Source: a virus. Taken from it: a stretch of DNA of 64,000 nucleotides. Below the pieces are notes generated by a model that was not told the origin of the DNA, ran no database searches, and worked only from the letters and a program-made list of their open reading frames with translations. A program made the position numbers and the translations under genes. Positions 43,975 through 52,300 of the stretch are shown here, one piece after another (the first letter of the stretch is position 1; each line of letters starts with the position of its first letter). The DNA lies in the IMG/VR virus record IMGVR_UViG_3300009702_000021, positions 1-64,000 of that record. One strand, given 5' to 3'.

Positions 43975-44057
43975 AAAGTTTTGCGACGGAACGACGGACT
44001 ACCACGTTCGTTAGGTCGGGCTCGAGCTAGCGACATCGAATAAAACTAGAATTCGAC

Positions 44058-44086
44058 TAGACAGCGGCTAGGTGACAGGATAGTCT
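44058..44086 (+). promoter_or_regulatory. Sigma70-type promoter A before the AAA ATPase gene
   Basis: TAGACA (44058-44063), 17-base spacer, TAGTCT (44081-44086). It sits in a block (about 44039-44086) nearly identical to promoter B at 47167-47214. CTAG recurs at 44046, 44057 and 44068, exactly 11 bases apart, the same as in B. Confidence 0.6.
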
Positions 44087-44140
44087 TGTGGGTGTAGAGG
44101 CAAGGACGCCACTACCCAGAACAAACACGAGGCAGGAAAC

Positions 44141-45457
44141 ATGACCAAGTCGACTAAGAACAAGCCAACTGAGACCTCACGCGCTTGGATGCACCGCGCG
44201 CACCAGTCCGGCCAGTTCAACCTCAACTCGTTGATCGAGTTCACCTCCAGTGTCGTGGCCTACTGGGAGGCCACCAACCGCTCGGGCAAGACGATGCCGC
44301 TCCTCCAGCGCCTCCGCGGCTATGAGACCCCCAAGGGCGGCCTTCTCCCGCGGACCATGAAGCACCCGGTCACCAAATCCAAGTTCATCTTCCCCCTGTT
44401 CAGCTTCGAGGTTGGCGACGACGGCCTCTACCAGGCGACTCCCCTCCTCCCCAAGTGCCCGGAGTGCGCCGGAGAGATGAAGCGGGTGGCCGCGACCGAG
44501 AAGCGCCCCGAGGCCTTCGCCTGTTACGCCTGCAAGAACATCACGGAGGCGTTCGCGGACGTGACCGGTGACGGCACGCAGAAGAACGAGGCCCCAAAGG
44601 CCAAGGTCGAGGATGAGAAGCCCCGCAAGCTCCGAGACTACCAGCAGCTGATCACACGCGTGATCGCCATCGTTACCCTGGCCCGAAAGGTCGTTGAGCA
44701 GGCCAACATGACGCTGCCCATCGGCGTCCGCACTAGTGAGCACCTGGCGAAGCTCGCCGTTGTCCTCGGTGATGCCGACGAGGCATGGCGCCTGTGGGTT
44801 GACGGCAGGATCCCCTCGCAGTGGCGCGAGAAGTTCGACGCTGCTGGCCTGCCCCGCGGCAAGTTCCGCCCCCTGCCGACCAAGGACGAGAACGACCCCA
44901 GTTGGTACGGCACGGTCGCGGCCGTCCTCGACGCCGGCCTCCCGGTGATGATCGTCGGCCCCGCCGGCTCGGGTAAGACCTACTTCGCCAAGCACTACGC
45001 GAAGCGCGTCCAGAAGGACATCGAGATCGTCGTCGGATCCGGCGACCTGGCCGGTAGCCAGCTCTGGGTCGACCAGATCAGCGCCGATAACGGCTCGACC
45101 ACGGTCCACCGCGGTCCGGCCAGCCGCGCCTGCACGGACGGCTCGGTCCTCCTCCTTGACGAGGTCGACGGGTTCGACCCCAACAGCCTCCTCCCGATGA
45201 ACGCCGTCCTGAATGGCGACCGCCAGCTGAGCGTGCCGGTCCTCGGCGCCCTCGACATCAACCCTGAGGTGCGGATCATCGCCTGCGCCAACACCACGGG
45301 GTTGACCCGGGACCGGACCTACACCGCCCGCAACAAGCTGGACGGCGCGTTCCTGAACCGCTTCGCCGTGGTGGTCGAGGCTACCTACGAGGAGAAGGTC
45401 GACCGGAAGGTGGCCGAGAATGCAGTCCTGGCCGCCCTCGAGGCCCTTGAGGACTAG
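44141..45457 (+). CDS. CobS/MoxR-like AAA ATPase
   Basis: 438 residues. An N-terminal half with a zinc ribbon CPECAGEMKRVAATEKRPEAF then CYACKN precedes the ATPase: VMIVGPAGSGKTYFAKHYAK (Walker A), GSVLLLDEVDGFDPNSL (Walker B), then IIACANTTGLTRDRTYTA and RFAVVVEA. This is the CobS-type AAA. CobS partners with CobT, a VWA protein; a VWA-like gene lies at 47236 behind an identical promoter. Such pairs are seen in phages as 'cobS/cobT' and probably remodel a target complex; no cobalt role is implied. Confidence 0.75.
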   Translation: MTKSTKNKPTETSRAWMHRAHQSGQFNLNSLIEFTSSVVAYWEATNRSGKTMPLLQRLRGYETPKGGLLPRTMKHPVTKSKFIFPLFSFEVGDDGLYQATPLLPKCPECAGEMKRVAATEKRPEAFACYACKNITEAFADVTGDGTQKNEAPKAKVEDEKPRKLRDYQQLITRVIAIVTLARKVVEQANMTLPIGVRTSEHLAKLAVVLGDADEAWRLWVDGRIPSQWREKFDAAGLPRGKFRPLPTKDENDPSWYGTVAAVLDAGLPVMIVGPAGSGKTYFAKHYAKRVQKDIEIVVGSGDLAGSQLWVDQISADNGSTTVHRGPASRACTDGSVLLLDEVDGFDPNSLLPMNAVLNGDRQLSVPVLGALDINPEVRIIACANTTGLTRDRTYTARNKLDGAFLNRFAVVVEATYEEKVDRKVAENAVLAALEALED

Positions 45458-45468
45458 GGGCGCATGGT

Positions 45469-45500
45469 CCCGGGTGGGGAGGCAGAGAACCTCACCCGGG
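45469..45500 (+). terminator. Terminator-like hairpin after the AAA ATPase gene
   Basis: CCCGGGTG (45469-45476) pairs with CACCCGGG (45493-45500), extended by further G-C pairs around a 16-base loop. No U-tract follows. Confidence 0.5.
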
Positions 45501-45516
45501 GCTGACCCGACTACCT

Positions 45517-45578
45517 AGCCCGCACGGGGACACGCTACCTGCCTCAGCGTGACCTGGGTTCGACTCCCGGGGCGGGCG
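45517..45578 (+). ncRNA. tRNA-like structure without a D-arm
   Basis: GCCCGC (45518) pairs with GCGGGC (45572-45577) as an acceptor-like stem. CTGGG/CCCGG with loop TTCGACT (45554-45570) is a clean T-arm. Between them CACGC/GCGTG (45531-45551) holds an 11-base loop. No D-arm can be drawn. The size is about 62 bases, far below a normal tRNA. It could be a tRNA relic, a tRNA mimic or a processing signal. Confidence 0.45.
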
Positions 45579-45616
45579 TCCCGAGCAGATGCGAACAAAG
45601 GAACACGGAGCACGTG

Positions 45617-46126
45617 ATGAGCAAGCAGAAGACCCGCTACAAGATCCTGACCACCATCCACAAGGCAGGGACGATCGGTGGCATGACCGCAGCGCGGATC
45701 GCCCACCTCGCCAAGGTCCACCCGGCTACGGCCCGACGGCACCTCGCGGAGATGCGCCGGGACCCGACGTCGCTCTACGCCGAGTACCTCATCTCGGCCG
45801 GGAGCGAGCGCGGCTACCGTTACCTGGTCGACGGCTGGCCGCCCAAGCCGGCCCGCAAGCAGAAGGCCCCGCGTCGCCGTCGTAGCTCGCCCGTGCGGGT
45901 CGCCAAGCCCATCGATGTCCTCCAGGTCCAGGTGACCGCTCCCGAGCCCGTGACGGTCCGCGTACGTGTCCTGACGGCCCTCCGGGGTAGGGACCTGGGC
46001 CTCCACGAGCTGGGCCAGGCCCTCCGGGTCAAGCGCAACGTCCTCCAGCGCGAGCTGGACGCCCTGGCGGGCCAGGTGACCCGGACGCGTGAGAACAACC
46101 GCTGGATCTACACCCGGGCTAGCTAG
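45617..46126 (+). CDS. Tandem winged-helix DNA-binding regulator
   Basis: 169 residues from ATG 45617. Residues ~8-48 (ILTTIHKAGTIGGMTAARIA, HLAKVHPATARRHLAEMRRD) form one winged helix. Residues ~110-165 (RVLTALRGRDLGLHELGQAL, VKRNVLQRELDALAG) form a second. The linker is basic. It follows the AAA gene and a tRNA-like structure, and palindrome copy 18 is right after its stop, so it could be an alternative candidate to bind the palindrome. Target unknown. Confidence 0.65.
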   Translation: MSKQKTRYKILTTIHKAGTIGGMTAARIAHLAKVHPATARRHLAEMRRDPTSLYAEYLISAGSERGYRYLVDGWPPKPARKQKAPRRRRSSPVRVAKPIDVLQVQVTAPEPVTVRVRVLTALRGRDLGLHELGQALRVKRNVLQRELDALAGQVTRTRENNRWIYTRAS

Positions 46127-46129
46127 GCC

Positions 46130-46143
46130 TTGCGGTACCGCAA
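46130..46143. repeat. 14-bp palindrome, copy 18 (perfect)
   Basis: TTGCGGTACCGCAA in the gap between the winged-helix gene and the next, 3 bases after the stop and 23 before the next ATG. Confidence 0.95.
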
Positions 46144-46166
46144 ACCCCCCAACCCCTGAGGAGACG

Positions 46167-46745
46167 ATGATGAGCATGACCGTGAAACAGATCAATGCAC
46201 GAGTGGACCAGTTCTGCGACAGCATCGAGACCCGGCTCCGAGAGCTTCGCCGGGACCACCCGCGGGCGCAGTTCCGCTATCGGATCAGTCCCCGTTGGGG
46301 ATGCGGGTCTCCGGCCGAGTTTGGTTCGCTCCTCCTGAGCGCGGTCCTCGACGAGGTCCGCAACTACTGCTACGCCCTCGAGGGAGCCTACGGCCCGGAG
46401 CAGCAGCGGGAGGCGGAGTCCGACCGGGCTCGATCCGGGATCGCCGTGGTGTTCTGGGATGCCCGCTGCCACTGGGAGTGCCACGACCTCCTGACCGGGG
46501 AGTCGTTCCGCCAGCCCTACTCGGGCAGGAAGCGGTGCAAGCACACGCGCCACCCAGATGGCTGGATCAACAAGGCTGTCCACGACATCGGGAGCAGCTA
46601 CGACCTCGAGCTGCCGCGCGAGGAGCGGGCCAAGCTGATGCAGGTCCTCGAGCGGCTCCGGGACGAGCTGACCGGCAAGGGGCCGGTCGAGCTGACTCGG
46701 ATCGGCCAGCCGGCCTTCACCTACGATGACCAGGTTATCTGGTAA
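46167..46745 (+). CDS. Unknown protein
   Basis: 192 residues from ATG 46167 with GAGGAG ahead. MTVKQINARVDQFCDSIETR and VLERLRDELTGKGPVELTRI are helical; CRHWECHD-like and KRCKHTRH Cys/His stretches near the middle may bind zinc. No family is recognised. The next gene starts 10 bases later. Confidence 0.55.
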   Translation: MMSMTVKQINARVDQFCDSIETRLRELRRDHPRAQFRYRISPRWGCGSPAEFGSLLLSAVLDEVRNYCYALEGAYGPEQQREAESDRARSGIAVVFWDARCHWECHDLLTGESFRQPYSGRKRCKHTRHPDGWINKAVHDIGSSYDLELPREERAKLMQVLERLRDELTGKGPVELTRIGQPAFTYDDQVIW

Positions 46746-46755
46746 GGAGCGAGCG

Positions 46756-47142
46756 ATGACACAGACCATGACTCTCGTGATGGACACGCAGAACGTCGAG
46801 GTCGTCGGCGTGTTCCAGACGCCCCTGGCGGCCCTGTCTTACCTGCGCCGCCGAGACCAGGTCGACTACGAGGTCGTCGCGCGTGAGGATGGAGCCCCGC
46901 ACGCGATCCGCGGCAAGGGGGTCTTCTACGACCTCATTGCGGTGGAGGTCCACCCGGAGACCGACGAGACCCTCCGGTTGTACGCCATCCACCTCCTGAA
47001 GCAGTTGCACAACATCAGGGCGATGAACGCCGTGAACCTCAGGGGCCTCCCGCGGGACGAGCTGCGCTCCCTGACATTCGTCCTACAGGGGATCGTCTCC
47101 AACTTCGCGGACGCCCAGCGACGGGCCAACCGCCCCTGGTAG
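46756..47142 (+). CDS. Unknown protein
   Basis: 128 residues from ATG 46756 after AAGGAG. The protein opens TLVMDTQNVEVVGVFQTPLA and continues with an alpha/beta pattern (YEVVAREDGAPHAIRGKGVF) and a helical end (RDELRSLTFVLQGIVSNFAD). Possibly a small regulator in the AAA/VWA cluster. No motif. Function unknown. Confidence 0.5.
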   Translation: MTQTMTLVMDTQNVEVVGVFQTPLAALSYLRRRDQVDYEVVAREDGAPHAIRGKGVFYDLIAVEVHPETDETLRLYAIHLLKQLHNIRAMNAVNLRGLPRDELRSLTFVLQGIVSNFADAQRRANRPW

Positions 47143-47185
47143 GGCCCGGCCACACCTCGGATTAAGGATAAAACTAGAATGGGAC

Positions 47186-47214
47186 TAGACAGCGGCTAGG
47201 GGTGCCGGTAGTTT
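47186..47214 (+). promoter_or_regulatory. Sigma70-type promoter B before the VWA-like gene
   Basis: TAGACA (47186-47191), 17-base spacer, TAGTTT (47209-47214). It repeats promoter A almost base for base from 47167 on, including CTAG at 47174, 47185 and 47196 with 11-base spacing. Confidence 0.6.
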
Positions 47215-47235
47215 GTAGGAAGAACGGAGACGCAG

Positions 47236-48186
47236 ATGAGCACGACACTCCCCAATACCGTCCGCATCCAGTCGACCAAGGGCGACGTCGATGCTCCGGT
47301 GACATCGCTCGGTAGCACGGACGTCCACCAGCACAAGGGCGGCAACTACGCCCATGACATCAGCGAGGCCAACAAGGACTGCTGGCATGGCTGGTATCGC
47401 GAGGCTGTCAAGCCTCACCTCCTGAGCTGGTCGTTCCCCCGGGAGGTCCAGGCCATCAAGGATCGGGCTGAGCAGGTCCTCGAGGAGGGGATCCCGAGTC
47501 AGAAGCGGACGATGCTCCGCAACCAGGTCTATGGACAGCTCGACCAGCGGTGGATCAGCCAGATCGCCATCGGCCAGGACATCGAGCGTCCCTTCCAGCG
47601 CTGGTCGAAGGCCAAGCGCGACACGATCAGCGTCGCCATCTGCCTCGACACCACGGTCGCCTCTGGGCTCAGTAACGAGATGCTCAAGGCCAGGATGTGC
47701 CTCGCGGCCGGCCTCGGCGGCGCGCTCGAATTCCTGGACTATGACGTGGCGATCATCGGCGCCCACCTTCAGGTCAGCATGGAGCGCGCTGGATTCATGA
47801 CCCGACCGCGTCAGGCCCCGGATAAGGCGGAGGTCCAGGCGATCACCTGTAAGGACTGGAACGAGCCGTTCACTGACTCCGGCCTGGCCCACATGGCCGA
47901 TACTGGCCTCCACCGCCTGTCCTGCGCATGGGGGCTCAAGTCGGACGGCTATACCACGCAGCTGACCGACCGTGAGTGGCGGGAGTTGACTGACGCAGAC
48001 CTCCTGGTGGTCGTCGGTCCACACAAGGGTAGCCGGAACGTCCTCAACTATGAGGGGTTGCCTAAGGGCGCGACCCTGCTCCCGACCGGTGACGACACCA
48101 TTTACCTGCCCTGCGACAAGATCACAGACCTCGACCCGGCGGTCGACGTCCTCGAGCAGTTCTTCAACGCCCATTTCGGGAAGTAG
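47236..48186 (+). CDS. VWA-like protein, probable partner of the CobS-like ATPase
   Basis: 316 residues after ribosome site CGGAG. DTISVAICLDTTVASGLSNE is a degenerate MIDAS-like start of a von Willebrand A fold (the DxSxS motif is DTTVAS here). The following MCLAAGLGGALEFLDYDVAI fits the next strand, and ADLLVVVGPHKGSRN a later one. The N-terminal 100 residues resemble the lead-in of CobT-like proteins. Shared promoter design with the AAA gene supports a working pair. Metal binding is doubtful. Confidence 0.5.
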   Translation: MSTTLPNTVRIQSTKGDVDAPVTSLGSTDVHQHKGGNYAHDISEANKDCWHGWYREAVKPHLLSWSFPREVQAIKDRAEQVLEEGIPSQKRTMLRNQVYGQLDQRWISQIAIGQDIERPFQRWSKAKRDTISVAICLDTTVASGLSNEMLKARMCLAAGLGGALEFLDYDVAIIGAHLQVSMERAGFMTRPRQAPDKAEVQAITCKDWNEPFTDSGLAHMADTGLHRLSCAWGLKSDGYTTQLTDREWRELTDADLLVVVGPHKGSRNVLNYEGLPKGATLLPTGDDTIYLPCDKITDLDPAVDVLEQFFNAHFGK

Positions 48187-48190
48187 GACG

Positions 48191-48385
48191 ATGGCAAATA
48201 CGAACAGTAAGAACGATGAGCTGAACGATGAGCTGACCCGGGGACGCCCACAGCAGATCGGCTTCCAGACCGCTGGCAAGATCGAGCAGCGGCTCATGGT
48301 CCCCATGATAGACGAGATGGGGTCGTGGGTCTCGTGGGCCCTCCCGACTGAGCGCGAGCGCGCTGCGCATGAGGGCCGGCGATGA
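48191..48385 (+). CDS. Small unknown protein
   Basis: 64 residues from ATG. MANTNSKNDELNDELTRGRP has a short Asn/Asp-rich repeat, then VPMIDEMGSWVSWALPTERE. It overlaps the next small gene's ATG by four bases. Function unknown. Confidence 0.45.
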   Translation: MANTNSKNDELNDELTRGRPQQIGFQTAGKIEQRLMVPMIDEMGSWVSWALPTERERAAHEGRR

Positions 48386-48534
48386 TCGTCCTCGCCTGCG
48401 GCGACGGAGGCCTGTTCTGTGGGCCTCTCCTGATCCTCGGGGGCGGAGCCCTCGCGGTCTGGTGCGCGACCAGCCATGAGCCCAGGACGAAGCCTGAGGG
48501 CGATCCCCGGGAGGAGCATGGTGAAGCCCACTGA
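48382..48534 (+). CDS. 50-residue small membrane protein
   Basis: ATG 48382 overlaps the upstream TGA (ATGA). GGLFCGPLLILGGGALAVWC is a likely single membrane helix, followed by a charged tail. Overlap on both sides supports translation. It could be a small holin-like or regulatory peptide; nothing decides this. Confidence 0.5.
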   Translation: MIVLACGDGGLFCGPLLILGGGALAVWCATSHEPRTKPEGDPREEHGEAH

Positions 48535-49159
48535 GCCCCGCCTGACCCTCGACGTCGTCCCGGCCACCTGCCACTACAGCAACCTCCGCACGGAGCTGCC
48601 CCGGCAGTCCTGGAACCGGCTCAGGGCGAAGGCTTACTTCCGTGCCCGTTACCGCTGCGAGGTCTGTGGAGGCCGTGGTCCGGAACACCCCGTTGAGGCC
48701 CACGAACAGTGGGCCTACGAGATACCGGACGACCACAGCCAGATGCCTACACAGCGGCTCACTGGCATCATCGCGCTCTGCCCGGACTGCCACGAGGTCA
48801 AGCACTACGGGCTCGCCCAGGTCCGCGGCCGGGAGGCCGAGGCCCTCGCTTACCTCTGCCGGGTCAACGGCTACACGGACATCCAGGCCGAGGAGGCGAT
48901 CTATCTCGAGGCGATGGTCTACCGCGCCAGGTCGACCCTGCTCTGGCGGTTGGACGTCTCACTGATCCTTGAGATGGGGGAGAGCGAGCTGTATGTCCAG
49001 GAGGTCATGGACCGGCGGGACGCCAAGAACGCAGTCGTCGCCGCTGAGCATGTCCAGGACCTCGACGCGTTCATCCAGATCGCCCGTGAGATCCTTGCGG
49101 TACCGCCAACCCCGGAACCTGAACCTGAGGATTCGACGGACGGATTTAAGTGGGTCTGA
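48518..49159 (+). CDS. HNH endonuclease-like protein
   Basis: 213 residues from ATG 48518 after GGGAGGAG. RYRCEVCGGRGPEHPVEAHE, then IIALCPDCHEVKHYGLAQVR is the HNH zinc pattern (CxxC, His, CxxCH...H). Phages carry such HNH proteins as homing, packaging or restriction nucleases. The last ~100 residues are helical. Palindrome copy 19 lies near the end, read as AVPP. Specific role unknown. Confidence 0.7.
   Translation: MVKPTEPRLTLDVVPATCHYSNLRTELPRQSWNRLRAKAYFRARYRCEVCGGRGPEHPVEAHEQWAYEIPDDHSQMPTQRLTGIIALCPDCHEVKHYGLAQVRGREAEALAYLCRVNGYTDIQAEEAIYLEAMVYRARSTLLWRLDVSLILEMGESELYVQEVMDRRDAKNAVVAAEHVQDLDAFIQIAREILAVPPTPEPEPEDSTDGFKWV
49095..49108. repeat. 14-bp palindrome, copy 19 (one change)
   Basis: TTGCGGTACCGCCA near the end of the HNH gene, read Ala-Val-Pro-Pro; base 13 differs. 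Confidence 0.8.
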
Positions 49160-49320
49160 CGCTCCCGACTCGTGCGTATCTAGAGGCGGCAGGGGAGCCC
49201 CAGCACGAGGCCGGAACCCAAGCTTGGAGACCAAGACCTAGGAGACAGATTCAGGTCCGTGGTGGGCCGGAGAATGAATGACAGAGGGATGTGCTGGCCG
49301 ACCCCAGCGTGGAGACACCC

Positions 49321-52300
49321 ATGAGCAAGAGCAGGTTGACCCCGGTCCTGAAGGGCCTCAACCCCATAGAGAAGTCGAGAGTTGAGACCTGGGTGCCCAC
49401 GGACCGGGAGGGCCTGGTCGTTCGGGTCAGGGATCCCGGACCCGGTGAGGGGATCCCGGTCACCCTGATCGAGGACCTGACTGAGGTAGAGGTCCACGAC
49501 GAGACATCCGGTGCGTGGATCCGGGGCCGCGCCGCAGCACAGACTACCCCTGGCTGGCCCGTCACGCTGATCAAGGCCGTCGAGAGGATCCGCGCCGAGG
49601 CCGAGCGAGCCATGGTCTGCCCGGAGTGCGACAGCTACCTGATCCTCCGGGACCGGGACCTAGAGTGCGCGGAGTGCGGACTGTGCATGAACCCCGACTG
49701 CCCGAACTGCGGAGGCCGGACGGCCTTGCGGTACCGCAAGCTCAAGGGCCAGCCAGCCGACATCCCTCCGGCATTCTGGGCGTGCCGGGATGATGCCTGC
49801 GCCTCTGCGCTCCTGTGGGGCCAGCGAGACCCTCAACCACAGCAGGTCCCGGATAAGCCGTGGACGGAGCACGGGGAGAGGGAGGAGCAGATCGCGGAGG
49901 CGCGTGAGGTCCTAGATCACCCGCTGGTCTCGGAAGCCAATGCGGTCAAGAAGCTGCGAGTGATCCTCGACGAGAACCCCGACCGGGTCCTGCCACTGGT
50001 CCTCGGGGAGACCACGCCCTCAGGCAAGAAGACGGTCCAAGCCAGGCTCGAGGAAAAGCTGGCTGAGGAGCGCCGGCAGGGCAAGCCACGACGCCGGGTC
50101 AAGAGGCGTGCCCAGAAGGCACGCCGGGTCCAGCCCGGGGAGAAGCGTGAGGGTATCAAGTACTACGGCCCCGAGGACTCATTGCCTGGTCCGTCCGGGA
50201 CGTCCCTGGTCGAGGTCCCTGAGGACGATGAGACCTCCGTGGCGTCGTCTGTCTACCCACACCACCGGCTAGCTCATGCAGCGCTGAACCCGATCCAGTC
50301 GCGCGTCCTCGATGTCTATGACCGGAACTGCAACGTGGTGATCGCCGCCAGCACCAGTGCTGGTAAGACCCTCAGCGCTGAGATGGTCATGGGTGACGCC
50401 CTCGACCGCGGCGCCAAAGCGATCTTCCTCGCGCCGCTCCGGGCCGTCAGCCAGGAGAAGTACGACGACTGGTGCGATGAGGACCACCCGTGGTCAGAAC
50501 TAGGGGTCGAAATCTGCACGGGTGACTACACGATGAGCCAGGCGAAGCGGAAGGCCCTGCGCCGCGCCGACGTGATCGTGATGACATCTGAGATGCTCGA
50601 CTCCAAGACGCGTCGGATGGGGAGCGACGAGAACGGCTGGCTGATGGAGACACTCTGCGTGGTCGGCTCCTCCGGGATTGCACTTGCGGACGGGACTACG
50701 AAGACAATCAAGGAGATCGTGGAGGAGCGTCTCGAGATTGAGGTCTTAGCTTTCAATCACTCGATTGGGAAAGTCGTCAAGCGCAGGGTGACGGGATGGC
50801 ACAAGAACCGGTTAGGAGACAGGAATCTCGTTGAGATCACTTGCGGTACCGCAAGTCTGACCTGCACCGAAGATCATGAGATATACCAGCGAGGCGTGGG
50901 GTATACTGCTGCCAGGAAGCTCACATCTTCGAGCACGCTGGAGGTGCTGGATGCCGGTCAAGAAGGGACACAGATTCGGCGCGAAGCGCACGGTCGAGCT
51001 GACGGACATAGAGCGATCGGTTGTCATAGGGACACTGCTCGGAGACAGCTCACTATCGTGGGGAACAGGGAACCGGGTAAGTGCCAGAATGCGTGTGAGG
51101 AACAGCCTCGCACAGCGGGAGTTCGTGTTGTGGAAGTACGAGATGCTTCGGCGTCTTGTGCGGACTCCTCCGAAGGAGGCGCCGAATCGTGGATACAAGC
51201 GCGACGGAATGGCATTCGGATTTTCCACGAGGTCCTTCGGAGAGGACCTACTCAAGATCAAACAATTGATCGAACCCGGGAAGACGGTGACGCGCGATCT
51301 GCTGGACTTGTTGACGGAGCCAGAGGGACTGGCCGCGTGGTACATGGACGACGGATCGAGGTCGAGGGGGGCGAGTCTCGTACTACATACACAGTCAATG
51401 ACTGCCGACGAGGTGCGGTTGACGTCGCGTTGGCTCAGGGAGGAGTGGAATATCGAGACCAGGCCGATGTCGGTCAAGAACAGAGCCTACGAGGTGCTAC
51501 GTATTCCGGCGGAATCAGGCGAGCGGTTTATGGATATCGTGAGACCATTCGTGACCGGGATAACATGCATGGAGCACAAGGTATTGCACAGGAGAGAGTC
51601 GCTGTTCTGCACGATGTGCGGCACAGGGTTCGAGGCAACGAGGCGTCAGATCCAGCGCGAGACGAGACTTGTCACCTGCCGGTCCGAGGACTGCATGAGG
51701 GCCCTAGCCCGTATGATTCAGAGACTGAACGACGCGAGGATCGGTTCGTCTACGACCTAACCGTCGAGGGTGAGCACAACTACTTCGCCGAGGGAGTCCT
51801 GGTCCACAACTGCGTGGTCGTTGACGAGGCTCACCTGCTAACGATGAAGGACCGCGGCGACGCCTTGGAGTGCGGACTCGAGCGATTCACTCGGTTCAAC
51901 CCCCACGCTAGGATCGTCCTCCTCAGCGCGACCATGCCGAACGTCCATGAGCTAGGGTCCTGGCTGACCCGCCTGAACGGGAAGCCGACCCGCCTTGTCC
52001 AGAGCGCGTGGCGTCCCACCAAGCTGACCGTTCACCCCGTGCCGTACGACCACCAGACGTCGGGTTACAGCTACCACAAGAACGAGGACTCCAAGCGGGC
52101 TAAGGCGATCGAGCTGCTCCAGAAGTACAGCGAGGACAAGTGGATCGTCTTCGTCCACACGAAGAAGATGGGCCACGCCCTGCTGGCCCAGCTACGGGAC
52201 CGGCACGAGCCAGCCGAATTCCATAGCGCTGACCTCACCCGAGACAACAGGCTCCGGCTCGAGGACCGGTTCAGGCACGGAGACCTCAGGGTCGTCGTAG

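Larger units (their letters stand above)
50656..51810 (+). mobile_element. Intein 4 in the Ski2-like helicase, with out-of-frame endonuclease gene inside
   Basis: 385 residues (446-830) inserted just before the DEAH motif: LMETL/CVVGSSG ... GVLVHN/CVVVDEAH. Block A CVVGSSGIALADG, block B SLTCTEDHEIY (TxxH), block F FVYDLTVEGEHNYFAEGVLVHN. Between blocks B and F the intein frame crosses an 810-base endonuclease gene in the +1 frame and stays open. The splicing part alone is ~115 residues. Cys is both first residue and +1. Confidence 0.85.

Noticed and set aside
45517-45578. tmRNA
   Set aside because: The T-arm GGGTTCGACTCCC resembles tmRNA, but the element is only about 62 bases and lacks any tag-coding part.
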